Source: CAWALV01 sp963782965 (lineage in GTDB: Bacteria > Actinomycetota > Actinomycetes > Acidothermales > Acidothermaceae). Taken from it: a stretch of DNA of 64,000 nt. Position 1 is the stretch's first letter; each line of letters opens with the position of its first letter. Made by a program: the position numbers and the translations under genes. Positions 33,884-43,367 of the stretch are shown piece after piece. The notes below the pieces were generated by a model that saw nothing but the letters and a program-made list of their open reading frames with translations, made no database searches and had not been told where the DNA came from. The stretch spans positions 2,082,306 to 2,146,305 of the forward strand of contig CAWALV010000006.1 in the NCBI GenBank assembly GCA_963782965.1, given 5' to 3'.

Positions 33884-34471
33884 GTGGCCGTTCACCTCAC
33901 GCGCATCTACACCAAGACCGGGGACGACGGCACGACCGGGCTCGTCGACGGCAGCCGAACCGCCAAGGCCGACCCCCGCATCGCGGCCTTCGGCGACTGC
34001 GACGAGGCGAACGCCGCGATCGGCGTGGCGCTCGAGCTCGGCCGGCTGCCCGACGACGTCCAGGCGCTGCTGCGCCGGGTGCAAAACGATCTCTTCGACG
34101 TGGGCGCCGACCTCGCGACGCCGGTGGCGCAGAACCCGTCGTACGAACCGTTGCGGGTCCTCGACGACGACGTCGCACGCCTCGAATCGGCGATCGACCA
34201 CTACAACGCCAAGCTCGGCAAGCTCGACAGCTTCGTGCTGCCCGGCGGGAGTCCGGGCTCAGCCCTCTTGCACGTCGCCCGCACGATCGTGCGGCGTGCC
34301 GAGCGGCAGACCTGGCAGGCGACCCAGGAGCACGGCGCGAGCATGACCACCGCCCCCGGCCGCTACCTCAACCGGCTCAGCGATCTGCTGTTCGTGCTCG
34401 CGCGCTACGCGAATACGGCGGAGGCCGGCGGTCAGGGCGACGTCTTGTGGAAGCCCGCCGGCAGCCGCTGA
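33884..34471 (+). CDS. pduO: cob(I)alamin adenosyltransferase, PduO type
   Basis: 195 residues. TRIYTKTGDDGTTGLVDGSR binds ATP, FGDCDEANAAIG and FVLPGGSPGSALLHVARTIVRRAER are further PduO blocks, and the end PGRYLNRLSDLLFVLARYAN is typical. It makes adenosylcobalamin, the cofactor needed by the acyl-CoA mutase encoded at 6.6-8.2 kb. Leaderless start at GTG 33884. It ends 13 bp before a convergent small membrane-protein gene. Confidence 0.95.
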   Translation: MAVHLTRIYTKTGDDGTTGLVDGSRTAKADPRIAAFGDCDEANAAIGVALELGRLPDDVQALLRRVQNDLFDVGADLATPVAQNPSYEPLRVLDDDVARLESAIDHYNAKLGKLDSFVLPGGSPGSALLHVARTIVRRAERQTWQATQEHGASMTTAPGRYLNRLSDLLFVLARYANTAEAGGQGDVLWKPAGSR

Positions 34472-34484
34472 GATCGGCGCCGGA

Positions 34485-34892
34485 TCAGCCGGCGAGCAGG
34501 ACGCCCAAGTACAGCGCGGCCAACGCGGTGAGGCCGGTCAGCGCTCCGAAGATGGCCAGGCCCGCCGTCGTCCGGGCCTTGGTGTGCAGGTACGCAGTGG
34601 CGCCGGACGCCGCGACGACGGCCACTTTCACGCCCAGCACAGCCTGGTACGCCGAGGTTGTGTGCGAACCCAGGGCGAAGATGTTCCATACGCCCGTGGC
34701 GATCAGGACGCCGTACGCCGGCCAGGCGATCTTGTTGAAGGCCCGCGCTGCGAGCTTGGGCAGGGCGGCGTCACGTGCGCGCAACACCGGCACGAGGGCG
34801 GCCAACACGAGCTGCCCGCCGACCCAGATCGTGGCAGCGCCCACGTGGAGGAACAACCGCAGGCTGTCGATGGCCGGCGCGAGCTGGCTCAT
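34485..34892 (-). CDS. small four-helix membrane protein (CopD-like)
   Basis: 135 residues, four membrane segments. SLRLFLHVGAATIWVGGQLVLAALVPVLR with the HVxxAxxWxG pattern resembles CopD/DUF2269-type proteins, some of which bind copper or heme; here only one His in that segment is evident. ATG 34892 is used; a GTG at 34925 would overlap the DUF2550 gene's end. Probably co-transcribed with the ATP synthase-DUF2550 unit. Confidence 0.7.
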   Translation of the reverse strand: MSQLAPAIDSLRLFLHVGAATIWVGGQLVLAALVPVLRARDAALPKLAARAFNKIAWPAYGVLIATGVWNIFALGSHTTSAYQAVLGVKVAVVAASGATAYLHTKARTTAGLAIFGALTGLTALAALYLGVLLAG

Positions 34893-34914
34893 CGAGCGCT
34901 CCGTTCGGTGTGCA

Positions 34915-35385
34915 TCAGAGCTCACGCCGCCAGGACGTTTGCGCGACGCCCGGCGGAGCCGACTCGAGCCATGCGAGGAAGCCGGTCCATGCGTCGGCCC
35001 CCATCGCGAGCTCGACCTCCATCTGCTCGCCACCGGCCGTCGTCACGAAACAGCGGGCGACCACTCGAGCTTGCGGTACGAGGTTGAGTTCGAGCCGTTG
35101 CGGTTCACGGCGCGACCGCACCTCGCTCCCCCGCCGCACGAACACCCGGGCCGGCCGGGGAGAAAGGCTGAACAGCCGAAACCACTGCAGTTGTGCCGCG
35201 GAATAGCGGATCAGGCCGTAGTGCCACGTGTGGTGGGCCTTCGCGAGGCGCAGGCCGCAGTGCACCGAGGCGCCACTGCGGGCCAACACGCTGTGCCGCA
35301 AGAACAATCCGGCGCCGGCAAGAACAATCAGCACGACGCCGGCAAGCAGCGCGGAACCGGTGACGTCGAGAAGGTCCGCGAGCAC
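34915..35385 (-). CDS. DUF2550 family membrane protein
   Basis: 156 residues: one N-terminal membrane segment (SALLAGVVLIVLAGAGLFLRHSVLA) and a cytoplasmic domain with HTWHYGLIRYSAAQLQWFRLFSLSPRP. In actinobacteria this family follows atpC, and here it starts 18 bp after the atpC stop. Function unknown. GTG start without a clear ribosome site. Confidence 0.85.
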   Translation of the reverse strand: MLADLLDVTGSALLAGVVLIVLAGAGLFLRHSVLARSGASVHCGLRLAKAHHTWHYGLIRYSAAQLQWFRLFSLSPRPARVFVRRGSEVRSRREPQRLELNLVPQARVVARCFVTTAGGEQMEVELAMGADAWTGFLAWLESAPPGVAQTSWRREL

Positions 35386-35403
35386 CGGTACGACCAGGAT
35401 CCG

Positions 35404-35798
35404 CTAGATCTGCTGACCAGCCGCAGTGAGGCGGGCTCGAGCCCGAGCAGCCGCCGATTCGCTCTCCGAGGTTTCGTCGTCGCCCTGCGCAGTGACCCGT
35501 TCCAGCGCCGCACGCGCGCGATCGACGTCGATCTCGCCGGAGAGTTCCGCGACTTCCGCGAGGATCGCCACGGCGTCGTCGGCGACGGACAGGAAGCCGC
35601 CATGCACGGCGGCGACAATCCCTTCCCCGGCATCGCCACCGGTGACCCGCACCGTGTAACCCTCGGCAAGCACACCGAGCACCGGTACATGGCCGGGCAG
35701 GATGCCGATCTCGCCGTCAAGGGTGCGCGCGACGACGAACCCGGCTTCTCCTGACCAGACCTTGCGTTCGGCCGAGACGAGATCGACGTTCAGCGGCA

Positions 35799-35799
<1 letters not shown>
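35404..35799 (-). CDS. atpC: ATP synthase F1 subunit epsilon
   Basis: 131 residues. N-terminal beta-sandwich MPLNVDLVSAERKVWSGEA and GEIGILPGHVPVLGVLAEG; C-terminal helical hairpin SAAARARARLTAAG is short. Rotor-stalk subunit linking gamma to the c-ring. Its ATG overlaps the atpD stop by one base (TAATG). Last gene of the ATP synthase operon proper. Confidence 0.95.
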
Positions 35800-37271
<1,472 letters not shown>

Positions 37272-37276
37272 CGTTG

Positions 37277-38179
37277 TCACTCGCTCCCGGTCGCGGCGAG
37301 CGCATCTGCGCCACCGACGATTTCGCTGATTTCCTGGGTGATTTCGGCCTGCCTCGCTGCGTTGGCGAGCCGGGTGTAGGTCTTGATGAGCTCCTCGGCG
37401 TTGTCGGTGGCCGACTTGCACGCCCGACGACGGGCGGCAAGTTCGGACGCCGCGCCTTGCAGCAGCGCGTTGTACACCCGCGCTTCGACGTAGCGCGGCA
37501 ACAACGCATCGAGCACGGCCTCCGCGCTCGGCTCGAACTCGTACTGAGGGAACGCACCGCCGACCGGCTCCTCCGTCGTCTCTTCCACTTCGAGCGGAAG
37601 GATTCGCCGCACGTCGGGCGCCTGCGTCAGCATCGAGACGAAGCGGGTGTAGACGACGTGAATCTCATCGACCCCACCTTCGTCGCTGGGTCGGCTGAAC
37701 GCCTCGATCAAGGTGTCGGCGACGTCCTTGGCCTGCACATAGCTCGGGCTCTCGGAAAAACCGGACCACTCGCCGGCAATCGTGCGCTCGCGGAACCGGT
37801 AGAAGGCCAGGCCCTTGCGCCCGACGATGTAGGGCACGACCTCCATGCCGCGCTCGCGCAGGTGCTCGCTGACGGCCTCGCCCTCCTTGAGCACGTTCGC
37901 GCTGTAGGCACCGGCCAGGCCGCGGTCGCTCGTGATGAGCAGGACGGCGGCGCGTGCCGCCGAAGGGTGCCGCGTCGTCAGCGGGTGGTCGACGTCGGAC
38001 TGGCTGGCAACGGCCGACACGGCGCGGGTGATGGCGTCCGCGTACGGGGTGGACGCCGCGACCCGCTGCTGCGCCCTCACGATGCGCGATGCCGCGATGA
38101 GTTCCATGGCACGCGTGATCTTCGCGGTGGCGCGCACCGAACGGATGCGCCGCCGATAGACGCGAAGCTGTGCTCCCAT
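37277..38179 (-). CDS. atpG: ATP synthase F1 subunit gamma
   Basis: 300 residues. MGAQLRVYRRRIRSVRATAKITRAMELIAASR at the N-terminus and ITQEISEIVGGADAL near the C-terminus form the central coiled coil; LLITSDRGLAGAYS is the conserved Rossmann part. Central rotor shaft. The region before it (38180-38227) is built of short TGCCTGCT-like repeats that also supply its ribosome site. Confidence 0.97.
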   Translation of the reverse strand: MGAQLRVYRRRIRSVRATAKITRAMELIAASRIVRAQQRVAASTPYADAITRAVSAVASQSDVDHPLTTRHPSAARAAVLLITSDRGLAGAYSANVLKEGEAVSEHLRERGMEVVPYIVGRKGLAFYRFRERTIAGEWSGFSESPSYVQAKDVADTLIEAFSRPSDEGGVDEIHVVYTRFVSMLTQAPDVRRILPLEVEETTEEPVGGAFPQYEFEPSAEAVLDALLPRYVEARVYNALLQGAASELAARRRACKSATDNAEELIKTYTRLANAARQAEITQEISEIVGGADALAATGSE

Positions 38180-38233
38180 GCCCTGCTACTCCCCTGCGCT
38201 TGCCTGCTCGTGCCCTGCTGGTGCCTGCTACTG
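38179..38233. repeat. degenerate TGCC(C)TGCT repeats at the atpA-atpG junction
   Basis: About five copies of TGCCTGCT/TGCCCTGCT fill the junction. The copy at 38221-38233 includes the atpA stop (minus TAG at 38228-38230), and the copy at 38178-38186 abuts the atpG start. Confidence 0.7.
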
Positions 38234-39898
38234 GCCGGCCGGTGCGGTGCCGGCCGGGCGGTCGGTCGGCGGTAGGTGCTTGCGCACCTTGTCCGTCGAC
38301 AGGTGCGACTCATCCAAGTCGGGCGCCTCTTCGTGCCCGACCTTGCCGCCGTCGTGGGTCTCGAAGGTCTTCTTGAACTCGGTGATGGCCACCTTCAGGC
38401 TCTCCGCCAGGTCGTCGGAGAGCTGCTTGGTCGTCACGATCTCGTCGAAGATGCCCTGGTGCCGCATCCGCACGTAGTCGAGGAAGTCACGCTCGAACCG
38501 GCGGATGTCGGTAACCGGGACGTCGTCGAGCTGGCCGGTGGTGCCGGCCCAGATCGAGACGACCTGCTCCTCGACGGGGAACGGCGAGTACTGCGGTTGC
38601 TTGAGCAGTTCGACCAGCCGCGCGCCGCGCTCGAGTTGTGCCTTGGACGCCGCGTCGAGGTCGGAACCGAAGGCCGCGAACGCCTCCAACTCGCGGTACT
38701 GCGCGAGGTCGAGCCGCAACCGGCCGGCGACCGACCGCATCGCCTTGACCTGCGCAGAACCACCCACGCGCGAGACCGAGATGCCGACGTTGATGGCCGG
38801 CCGCACGCCGGAGTTGAACAGGTCGGTCTCGAGGAAGATCTGGCCGTCGGTGATCGAGATGACGTTCGTCGGGATGTAGGCCGAGACGTCGTTGCCCTTC
38901 GTCTCGATGATGGGCAGGCCGGTCATCGACCCGCCGCCCATCTCCTCGGAGAGCTTCGCGCAGCGTTCCAGCAACCGCGAGTGCAAGTAGAAGACGTCAC
39001 CGGGGTATGCCTCGCGACCGGGCGGACGACGCAACAGCAGCGACACCGTCCGGTAGGCCTCGGCCTGCTTGGAGAGGTCGTCGAAGACGATCAGCACATG
39101 CTGGCCCTGGTACATCCAGTGCTGGCCGATCGCCGAGCCGGTGTAGGGCGCGAGGTATTTGAAGCCGGCCGCGTCGGAGGCCGGTGCAGCGACGATCGTG
39201 GTGTATTCCAACGCCCCGGCAGCTTCCAGCGCACCGCGCACGCCGGCGATCGTCGATCCCTTCTGCCCGATCGCGACGTAGATGCACTTGACCTGCCGCG
39301 CGGCGTCGCCGCTTTCCCAGTTGGCGCGCTGGTTGATGATCGTGTCGATCGCAACCGCCGTCTTGCCGGTCTGCCGGTCGCCGATGATGAGCTGTCGCTG
39401 GCCGCGGCCGATCGCCGTCATCGCGTCGATGGCCTTGATGCCGGTCTGCAGGGGCTCCTTCACCGGTTGGCGCTGCACTACCGAGGGCGCCTGAATCTCG
39501 AGCGCGCGCCTAGCCTCCTCGGCGATATCGCCGAGCCCGTCGATGGGCTCACCGAGCGGGTTCACCACCCGACCGAGGAACCCGTCGCCCACGGGCACCG
39601 ACAAGATCTCACCGGTGCGCTTGACGCTCAGGCCTTCCTCGATGCCGGAGTACGGGCCGAGGACGACCGCGCCGATCTCGCGCACGTCGAGGTTCAGCGC
39701 GATGCCGAGAGTGCCGTCTTCGAAACGCAACAGCTCGTTGGCCATCGTCGACGGAAGGCCTTCGATGCGCGCGATGCCGTCACCGGCCTCCGTCACCCGG
39801 CCGATCTCTTCACGGGAGGCGATATCCGGCTGGTACGACGCGACGAACTGCTCGAGCGCGTCGCGAATCTCCTCCGGGCGGATCGTCAGCTCAGACAT
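38228..39898 (-). CDS. atpA: ATP synthase F1 subunit alpha
   Basis: 556 residues. Walker A GDRQTGKTAVAIDTI, VYVAIGQKGSTIAGV, RPAINVGISVSRVGGSAQ with the arginine finger. The C-terminal tail (PDLDESHLSTDKVRKHLPP) is longer than in E. coli, as in mycobacteria, where such a tail slows ATP hydrolysis; that function is inferred here. Non-catalytic nucleotide-binding subunit. Confidence 0.98.
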   Translation of the reverse strand: MSELTIRPEEIRDALEQFVASYQPDIASREEIGRVTEAGDGIARIEGLPSTMANELLRFEDGTLGIALNLDVREIGAVVLGPYSGIEEGLSVKRTGEILSVPVGDGFLGRVVNPLGEPIDGLGDIAEEARRALEIQAPSVVQRQPVKEPLQTGIKAIDAMTAIGRGQRQLIIGDRQTGKTAVAIDTIINQRANWESGDAARQVKCIYVAIGQKGSTIAGVRGALEAAGALEYTTIVAAPASDAAGFKYLAPYTGSAIGQHWMYQGQHVLIVFDDLSKQAEAYRTVSLLLRRPPGREAYPGDVFYLHSRLLERCAKLSEEMGGGSMTGLPIIETKGNDVSAYIPTNVISITDGQIFLETDLFNSGVRPAINVGISVSRVGGSAQVKAMRSVAGRLRLDLAQYRELEAFAAFGSDLDAASKAQLERGARLVELLKQPQYSPFPVEEQVVSIWAGTTGQLDDVPVTDIRRFERDFLDYVRMRHQGIFDEIVTTKQLSDDLAESLKVAITEFKKTFETHDGGKVGHEEAPDLDESHLSTDKVRKHLPPTDRPAGTAPAGQ

Positions 39899-39955
39899 CG
39901 GGTCTCTTTCGTCAGGGGTACGGGTGCTTCGGCTTTGCTGTGCTCACTGCTTGGT

Positions 39956-40009
39956 TCAGGTGCTGGCGGGCTGTCTTCAGTTGCGGGCTATCTCAGGTGC
40001 TGGCGGGCT
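39956..40009. repeat. degenerate 17-nt repeats at the atpH-atpA junction
   Basis: TCAGGTGCTGGCGGGCT occurs at 39956-39972 and 39993-40009 with a shorter version TCAGTTGCGGGCT between. The right copy encodes the last atpH codons; the atpH stop (39988-39990) lies between copies. Confidence 0.85.
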
Positions 40010-40797
40010 TCCTCGACACGACTGGCGATCGATCCGTCGATGATCTCGTCGCCGAGCTGGACGACGACCCCGCCGACCAGCGCCGGATCGACTTCGACCT
40101 GCAGGTGGATGTCACGTCCGTACATTCCCGCCAACGCGGCGCGCAGGCGGTCCCGTTCGGCGTCCGACATCACGACGGCGCTCGTGACTCGTGCGACCAG
40201 GCGCTGCCGGAACCGGGCGGCGACCGCACCGAACTCGGCCAGACCTTCCTCGGGGGTTCGGCCACGCGGATGGCGCACCAGTTGCAGCGCGAGCGCCAAA
40301 GTGATCGGGGTCGTGCGCGACTCAAGGAGTGCCGTGACGAGGCCCACCTTGTTCTCGACCGGAAGCGCCCGGTTGGCGAGCGCGTCGCGCAGCGCGGGGC
40401 GGCTTGCCGCGATTCGGGAGAACCGGAACAGCTCGTCCTCGACGTCGTCGACCTGGTGGGCGCGCTCCGCCGCGATGAGCATCGACAAGACGGCGAGGGT
40501 CTCCAGCGCGTCGCCGAGATCGCGCATCCGCGACCAGCGAGCGCGCACGACCTCGTCGACGACCTCCAGCGCGACCGGGCTGATGCGCGACTCCAGGATC
40601 GACCCCACGAGTCCGGTCTTGCGTCTCGCGTCGAGCGACGGGTCGGAGAGCGCACGCCGCAACGCGACCTGCGAGTCGAGCAGCGTCACCACGGCGAACA
40701 GTTCGTCGCCTACCCGCGCAGCGTCGGTGTCGCCGGTCAACCGCCGCTCGACACTGCGCCACGCCTGCGCGAGCGCTTCTCGGCTGGAGCCTTGCAT
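39988..40797 (-). CDS. atpH: ATP synthase F1 subunit delta
   Basis: 269 residues, the long actinobacterial form. The OSCP-like C-terminal half reads VARVTSAVVMSDAERDRLRAALAGMYGRDIHLQVEVDPALVGGVVVQLGDEIIDGSI. Joins F1 to the peripheral b stalk. Its ATG overlaps the atpF stop by one base. The final codons are duplicated downstream. Confidence 0.95.
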   Translation of the reverse strand: MQGSSREALAQAWRSVERRLTGDTDAARVGDELFAVVTLLDSQVALRRALSDPSLDARRKTGLVGSILESRISPVALEVVDEVVRARWSRMRDLGDALETLAVLSMLIAAERAHQVDDVEDELFRFSRIAASRPALRDALANRALPVENKVGLVTALLESRTTPITLALALQLVRHPRGRTPEEGLAEFGAVAARFRQRLVARVTSAVVMSDAERDRLRAALAGMYGRDIHLQVEVDPALVGGVVVQLGDEIIDGSIASRVEEARQHLR

Positions 40798-41360
40798 CAG
40801 CGGCGCGCCTCGGCCTGCGCCGGCGGTGCTTCACGCGACTCGAGTTCGCCGAGGAACCGCTCGACGATCCGGTGCTGGCGGGCGGAATCCTCGAGCGACT
40901 CACCGACGATCCGACCGGCGAGGTCGACAGAGAGCGCGCCGATCTCGGCCCGCACGGCCGCAACCGCCCGCGCCCGCTCGGCCTCGATCTGCTGCTGCGC
41001 CGACTTGATGATGCGGTCGGCCTCGACGCGGGCCTGCTCCTTCATCTCGGCGATGATCTGCTGGCCCTGCTCGTGGGCTTCCTCGCGCTGCCGGGTCGCG
41101 TCGGCGCGCGCGGCCGAGAGCTGCTCGCGGTAGTCCGCCTCCGCCTGCTCGAGCCGGGCCCGCGCCTCCTCCGCCTCGCGGAACTGCTGCCGGATCGCCT
41201 CCTGCCGCTCCGCGAGCTTCGTGTTGACCCACGGGACGACGTACTTGCCGAGCAACCCCAAGATGATGAGGAAGGTAACGAGCTCGGCGAAGTACGTCGC
41301 GTTGGGGATGAGGAAGTTACTGGCTGCTTCGGTGGTCGGTGCCAGAACAGGCGAGGCCAC
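40797..41360 (-). CDS. atpF: ATP synthase Fo subunit b
   Basis: 187 residues. One membrane helix near the N-terminus (ELVTFLIILGLLGKYVVPWVNTKL) and a long charged coiled coil (EEARARLEQAEADYREQLSAARADATRQREE) forming the stator stalk. Starts 19 bp after the atpE stop. Confidence 0.95.
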   Translation of the reverse strand: MASPVLAPTTEAASNFLIPNATYFAELVTFLIILGLLGKYVVPWVNTKLAERQEAIRQQFREAEEARARLEQAEADYREQLSAARADATRQREEAHEQGQQIIAEMKEQARVEADRIIKSAQQQIEAERARAVAAVRAEIGALSVDLAGRIVGESLEDSARQHRIVERFLGELESREAPPAQAEARR

Positions 41361-41379
41361 TGCGAACTACCTTCCGCTC

Positions 41380-41640
41380 TTACTTGCCGAGTACGAAGAC
41401 GAACATGGCCATGAAGGCCAGGTTGATGAAGTACATCGCTTCGACCAGACCGACGGTCAGGAAGAAGATAGGCATCAGCCGGGGTTGCGACTCGGGCTGT
41501 CGCGCGACGCCTGCGATGGTTTGACTACCGGCCATGCCGTCGCCGATGGCGGCACCGATGGCACCGCCACCAAGGGCGAGGCCTCCGCCGATGAAGGCGC
41601 CGGCTGTCTTGACGGCGCTCTCGATAGTTGTGGCGGCCAT
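41380..41640 (-). CDS. atpE: ATP synthase Fo subunit c
   Basis: 86 residues, two membrane helices joined by the polar loop RQPE (48-51). Helix 1 is Gly-rich (GGGLALGGGAIGAAIGDG); the ion-binding acid is Glu67 in LVEAMYFIN. No sodium-type Gln/Ser set is evident, so a proton is the probable coupling ion. AAGGAGA ribosome site before ATG 41640. Confidence 0.97.
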   Translation of the reverse strand: MAATTIESAVKTAGAFIGGGLALGGGAIGAAIGDGMAGSQTIAGVARQPESQPRLMPIFFLTVGLVEAMYFINLAFMAMFVFVLGK

Positions 41641-41729
41641 GTGTCTCCTTGCTCCGTCTCGGTCTGCGTCAGCGGGTGCTGGTCGCGGGTGGTTTCGAAA
41701 AAACGCTGTGCACTGCGCTCGTCATGCGG

Positions 41730-42464
41730 TCAGTGCTCCTCCGTCGTGGTGGCGAAGGCGAAGTAGAGGATCGTCAAGAGCGCGAAGATGAACGCCTGGA
41801 TGAGCCCGATGAAAGCGTCGAAGACCTTCCAGACACCCTGCGGCAGCCAGAGGGCATATGCGGGCAGCAAGGCCAGCAGGGCCACCATGATCGCACCCGA
41901 GAGCAAGTTGCCGAAGAGTCGAAGAGCGAGCGTGAACGGCTTGACCGCCTCTTCGATCACGTTGATCGGCAACAGGATCGGGAAGGGCTTGATGAAGTGC
42001 CCGAAGTAGTTACGAATGCCTCGTCGCCGGATGCCGGTGAGGTGCACCGGGATGATCACAATCGTCGCCATCGCCAGTGGCAGGTTGATGTCGGCGGTGG
42101 GCGCCGGCAGCCGCTCGGGATGCCCGCTCGGCAGCAAACCGATCCAGTTGCTCAGCAGGATGAACAGGAAGAGCGTCACGGCGAGCGGGGCAACGAACGG
42201 GGCCACCCGAAGGCCCATGCTCTCCTCGACCTGTTGGTTGACCCAGTCGATAACCATCTCGAAGAGCAGCTGCAGCTTGCTGGGAACACCCGCCTTCGCC
42301 CGCGCCCGCATGTAGAAACCCAGGCCGAGCAGGATCGCCCCGGCGATGACCGAGGTCAAGATGGTGTCCCAGTCGAAGGTGAGGCCGAACAGCTTCACGG
42401 TGTAGTGGGTGCCGACGTCGATGTTTGCAGCCAGAACGTGCGGCGTCGTCGCCAAGGCGCTCAT
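41730..42464 (-). CDS. atpB: ATP synthase Fo subunit a
   Basis: 244 residues, five to six membrane segments. The essential Arg is in LALRLFGNLLSGAIM, next to the c-ring; SNWIGLLPSG and IGLIQAFIFALLTILYFAFA are further signature segments. Forms the proton half-channels. Its ATG overlaps the upstream gene's stop (ATGA). Confidence 0.97.
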   Translation of the reverse strand: MSALATTPHVLAANIDVGTHYTVKLFGLTFDWDTILTSVIAGAILLGLGFYMRARAKAGVPSKLQLLFEMVIDWVNQQVEESMGLRVAPFVAPLAVTLFLFILLSNWIGLLPSGHPERLPAPTADINLPLAMATIVIIPVHLTGIRRRGIRNYFGHFIKPFPILLPINVIEEAVKPFTLALRLFGNLLSGAIMVALLALLPAYALWLPQGVWKVFDAFIGLIQAFIFALLTILYFAFATTTEEH

Positions 42465-42856
42465 GCCTTCCTGAACTCCTTCAGCAACGGCAGGCTCGTG
42501 GCCAGCGAAGCGAGCAGGTGGAAGACGGCCAGCCCGGCCAGCACGGCGATCCCGTCACGCCGGAACGCGATGAGGAAGACCGCCGCGATCAACGTGATGT
42601 AGCCGAGCCGGACGAGGGAGATCTTGGCGAAGTGCCTGCGGTCGGGGTCGCCCGCCGCTGTGTGCTTGAGGATCGAGCGCACGGTCATCACGTTGTTAAC
42701 CCACCCGAGGACGAGTCCGACCAAGAAGAGCGCACCTACCGCCGGGTGGCCGAGCACGGATGCGACGAGCAGACCTACGCCGCCGAGGATCAAAGTCACG
42801 ACGAACACCCGGCGCGGCGTGCCGACGGGCACCATCAGCGGTCCAGTGGCGTTCAT
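42461..42856 (-). CDS. atpI: AtpI-like ATP synthase-associated membrane protein
   Basis: 131 residues with four membrane segments (VFVVTLILGGVGLLVASVL, AVGALFLVGLVLGWVNNVM, LVRLGYITLIAAVFLIAF, AVLAGLAVFHLLASLATSL). Position directly ahead of atpB with a 4-bp overlap and the NNVMTVRSI motif fit the actinobacterial AtpI group, thought to help c-ring assembly. Confidence 0.8.
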   Translation of the reverse strand: MNATGPLMVPVGTPRRVFVVTLILGGVGLLVASVLGHPAVGALFLVGLVLGWVNNVMTVRSILKHTAAGDPDRRHFAKISLVRLGYITLIAAVFLIAFRRDGIAVLAGLAVFHLLASLATSLPLLKEFRKA

Positions 42857-42907
42857 CGACTGTGCGCCCTCTTCTGTGGTCTAGCGACGGGTCAACGGTG
42901 CGTACGG

Positions 42908-43135
42908 TCAAGGTTGTCTGGGGCCAAGGTACTTGCGGATCTGGAACCAGCTCGCGGTCAGGCCGGCCCCGATCCCGAGCGCGAGCCCCGCGAGGGTCAG
43001 CACGGGGAAGGAATGGAGCAGACCGTCGGCCAACCAGCCGACCCCCAGCCCGACGAGCAACGACGCGAAGTTCAACGTGCCGATGCCGATAAGGGCGTAG
43101 AGGCCGAGTTCCCGCCCCCCGCGGTCCGCTGTCAT
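42908..43135 (-). CDS. atpZ: AtpZ/AtpI-like small membrane protein
   Basis: 75 residues, two membrane helices (IGIGTLNFASLLVGLGVGWLADGL and FPVLTLAGLALGIGAGLTASWFQIRKYL). The G-GW-D-L and G-GA-ASW-RK pattern is that of AtpZ, encoded at the head of many ATP synthase operons. First gene of the operon here. Confidence 0.8.
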   Translation of the reverse strand: MTADRGGRELGLYALIGIGTLNFASLLVGLGVGWLADGLLHSFPVLTLAGLALGIGAGLTASWFQIRKYLGPRQP

Positions 43136-43172
43136 CCTACGGGCCCACGCTCAGGGGACGCCGTGCAGCCCA

Positions 43173-43188
43173 CCCGACGGTCGTCGGG
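43173..43188. promoter_or_regulatory. small hairpin in ATP synthase leader
   Basis: CCCGAC-GGTC-GTCGGG inverted repeat, about 40 nt upstream of the atpZ start. A role is not evident. Confidence 0.3.
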
Positions 43189-43258
43189 TTCGGCGCACCT
43201 GCCCTGCACAGCTCTCGCGGACACGAAAGACTCCCAGCTCACCGCGGGATTGACGGGC

Positions 43259-43264
43259 ACGCTA
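43259..43264 (-). promoter_or_regulatory. possible -10 box of the ATP synthase operon
   Basis: TAGCGT on the minus strand in the 232-bp gap between wecA and atpZ, about 120 nt before the atpZ start. The -35 position reads GGTTAC, a poor match, so this is tentative. Confidence 0.25.
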
Positions 43265-43301
43265 CCACAGGAAACATCCACGTAACCGGGCGCTGACGGC
43301 A

Positions 43302-43346
43302 CGTTTGAGGCGTTTGCGTCGTCCGCGTTCGTGGCGTTCGTCACCC
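43302..43346. repeat. degenerate 9-nt tandem repeats downstream of wecA
   Basis: Five roughly 9-nt units (CGTTTGAGG, CGTTTGCGT, CGTCCGCGT, TCGTGGCGT, TCGTCACCC) begin 21 nt past the wecA stop. Weaker than the repeats at other junctions. Confidence 0.45.
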
Positions 43347-43367
43347 TGTGCCGGAGGAGGCCGCAAC

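Noticed and set aside
38276..41133. A 910-codon plus-strand open frame across atpA and atpH
   Set aside because: It is the complement-frame shadow of ATP synthase genes and resembles no protein.
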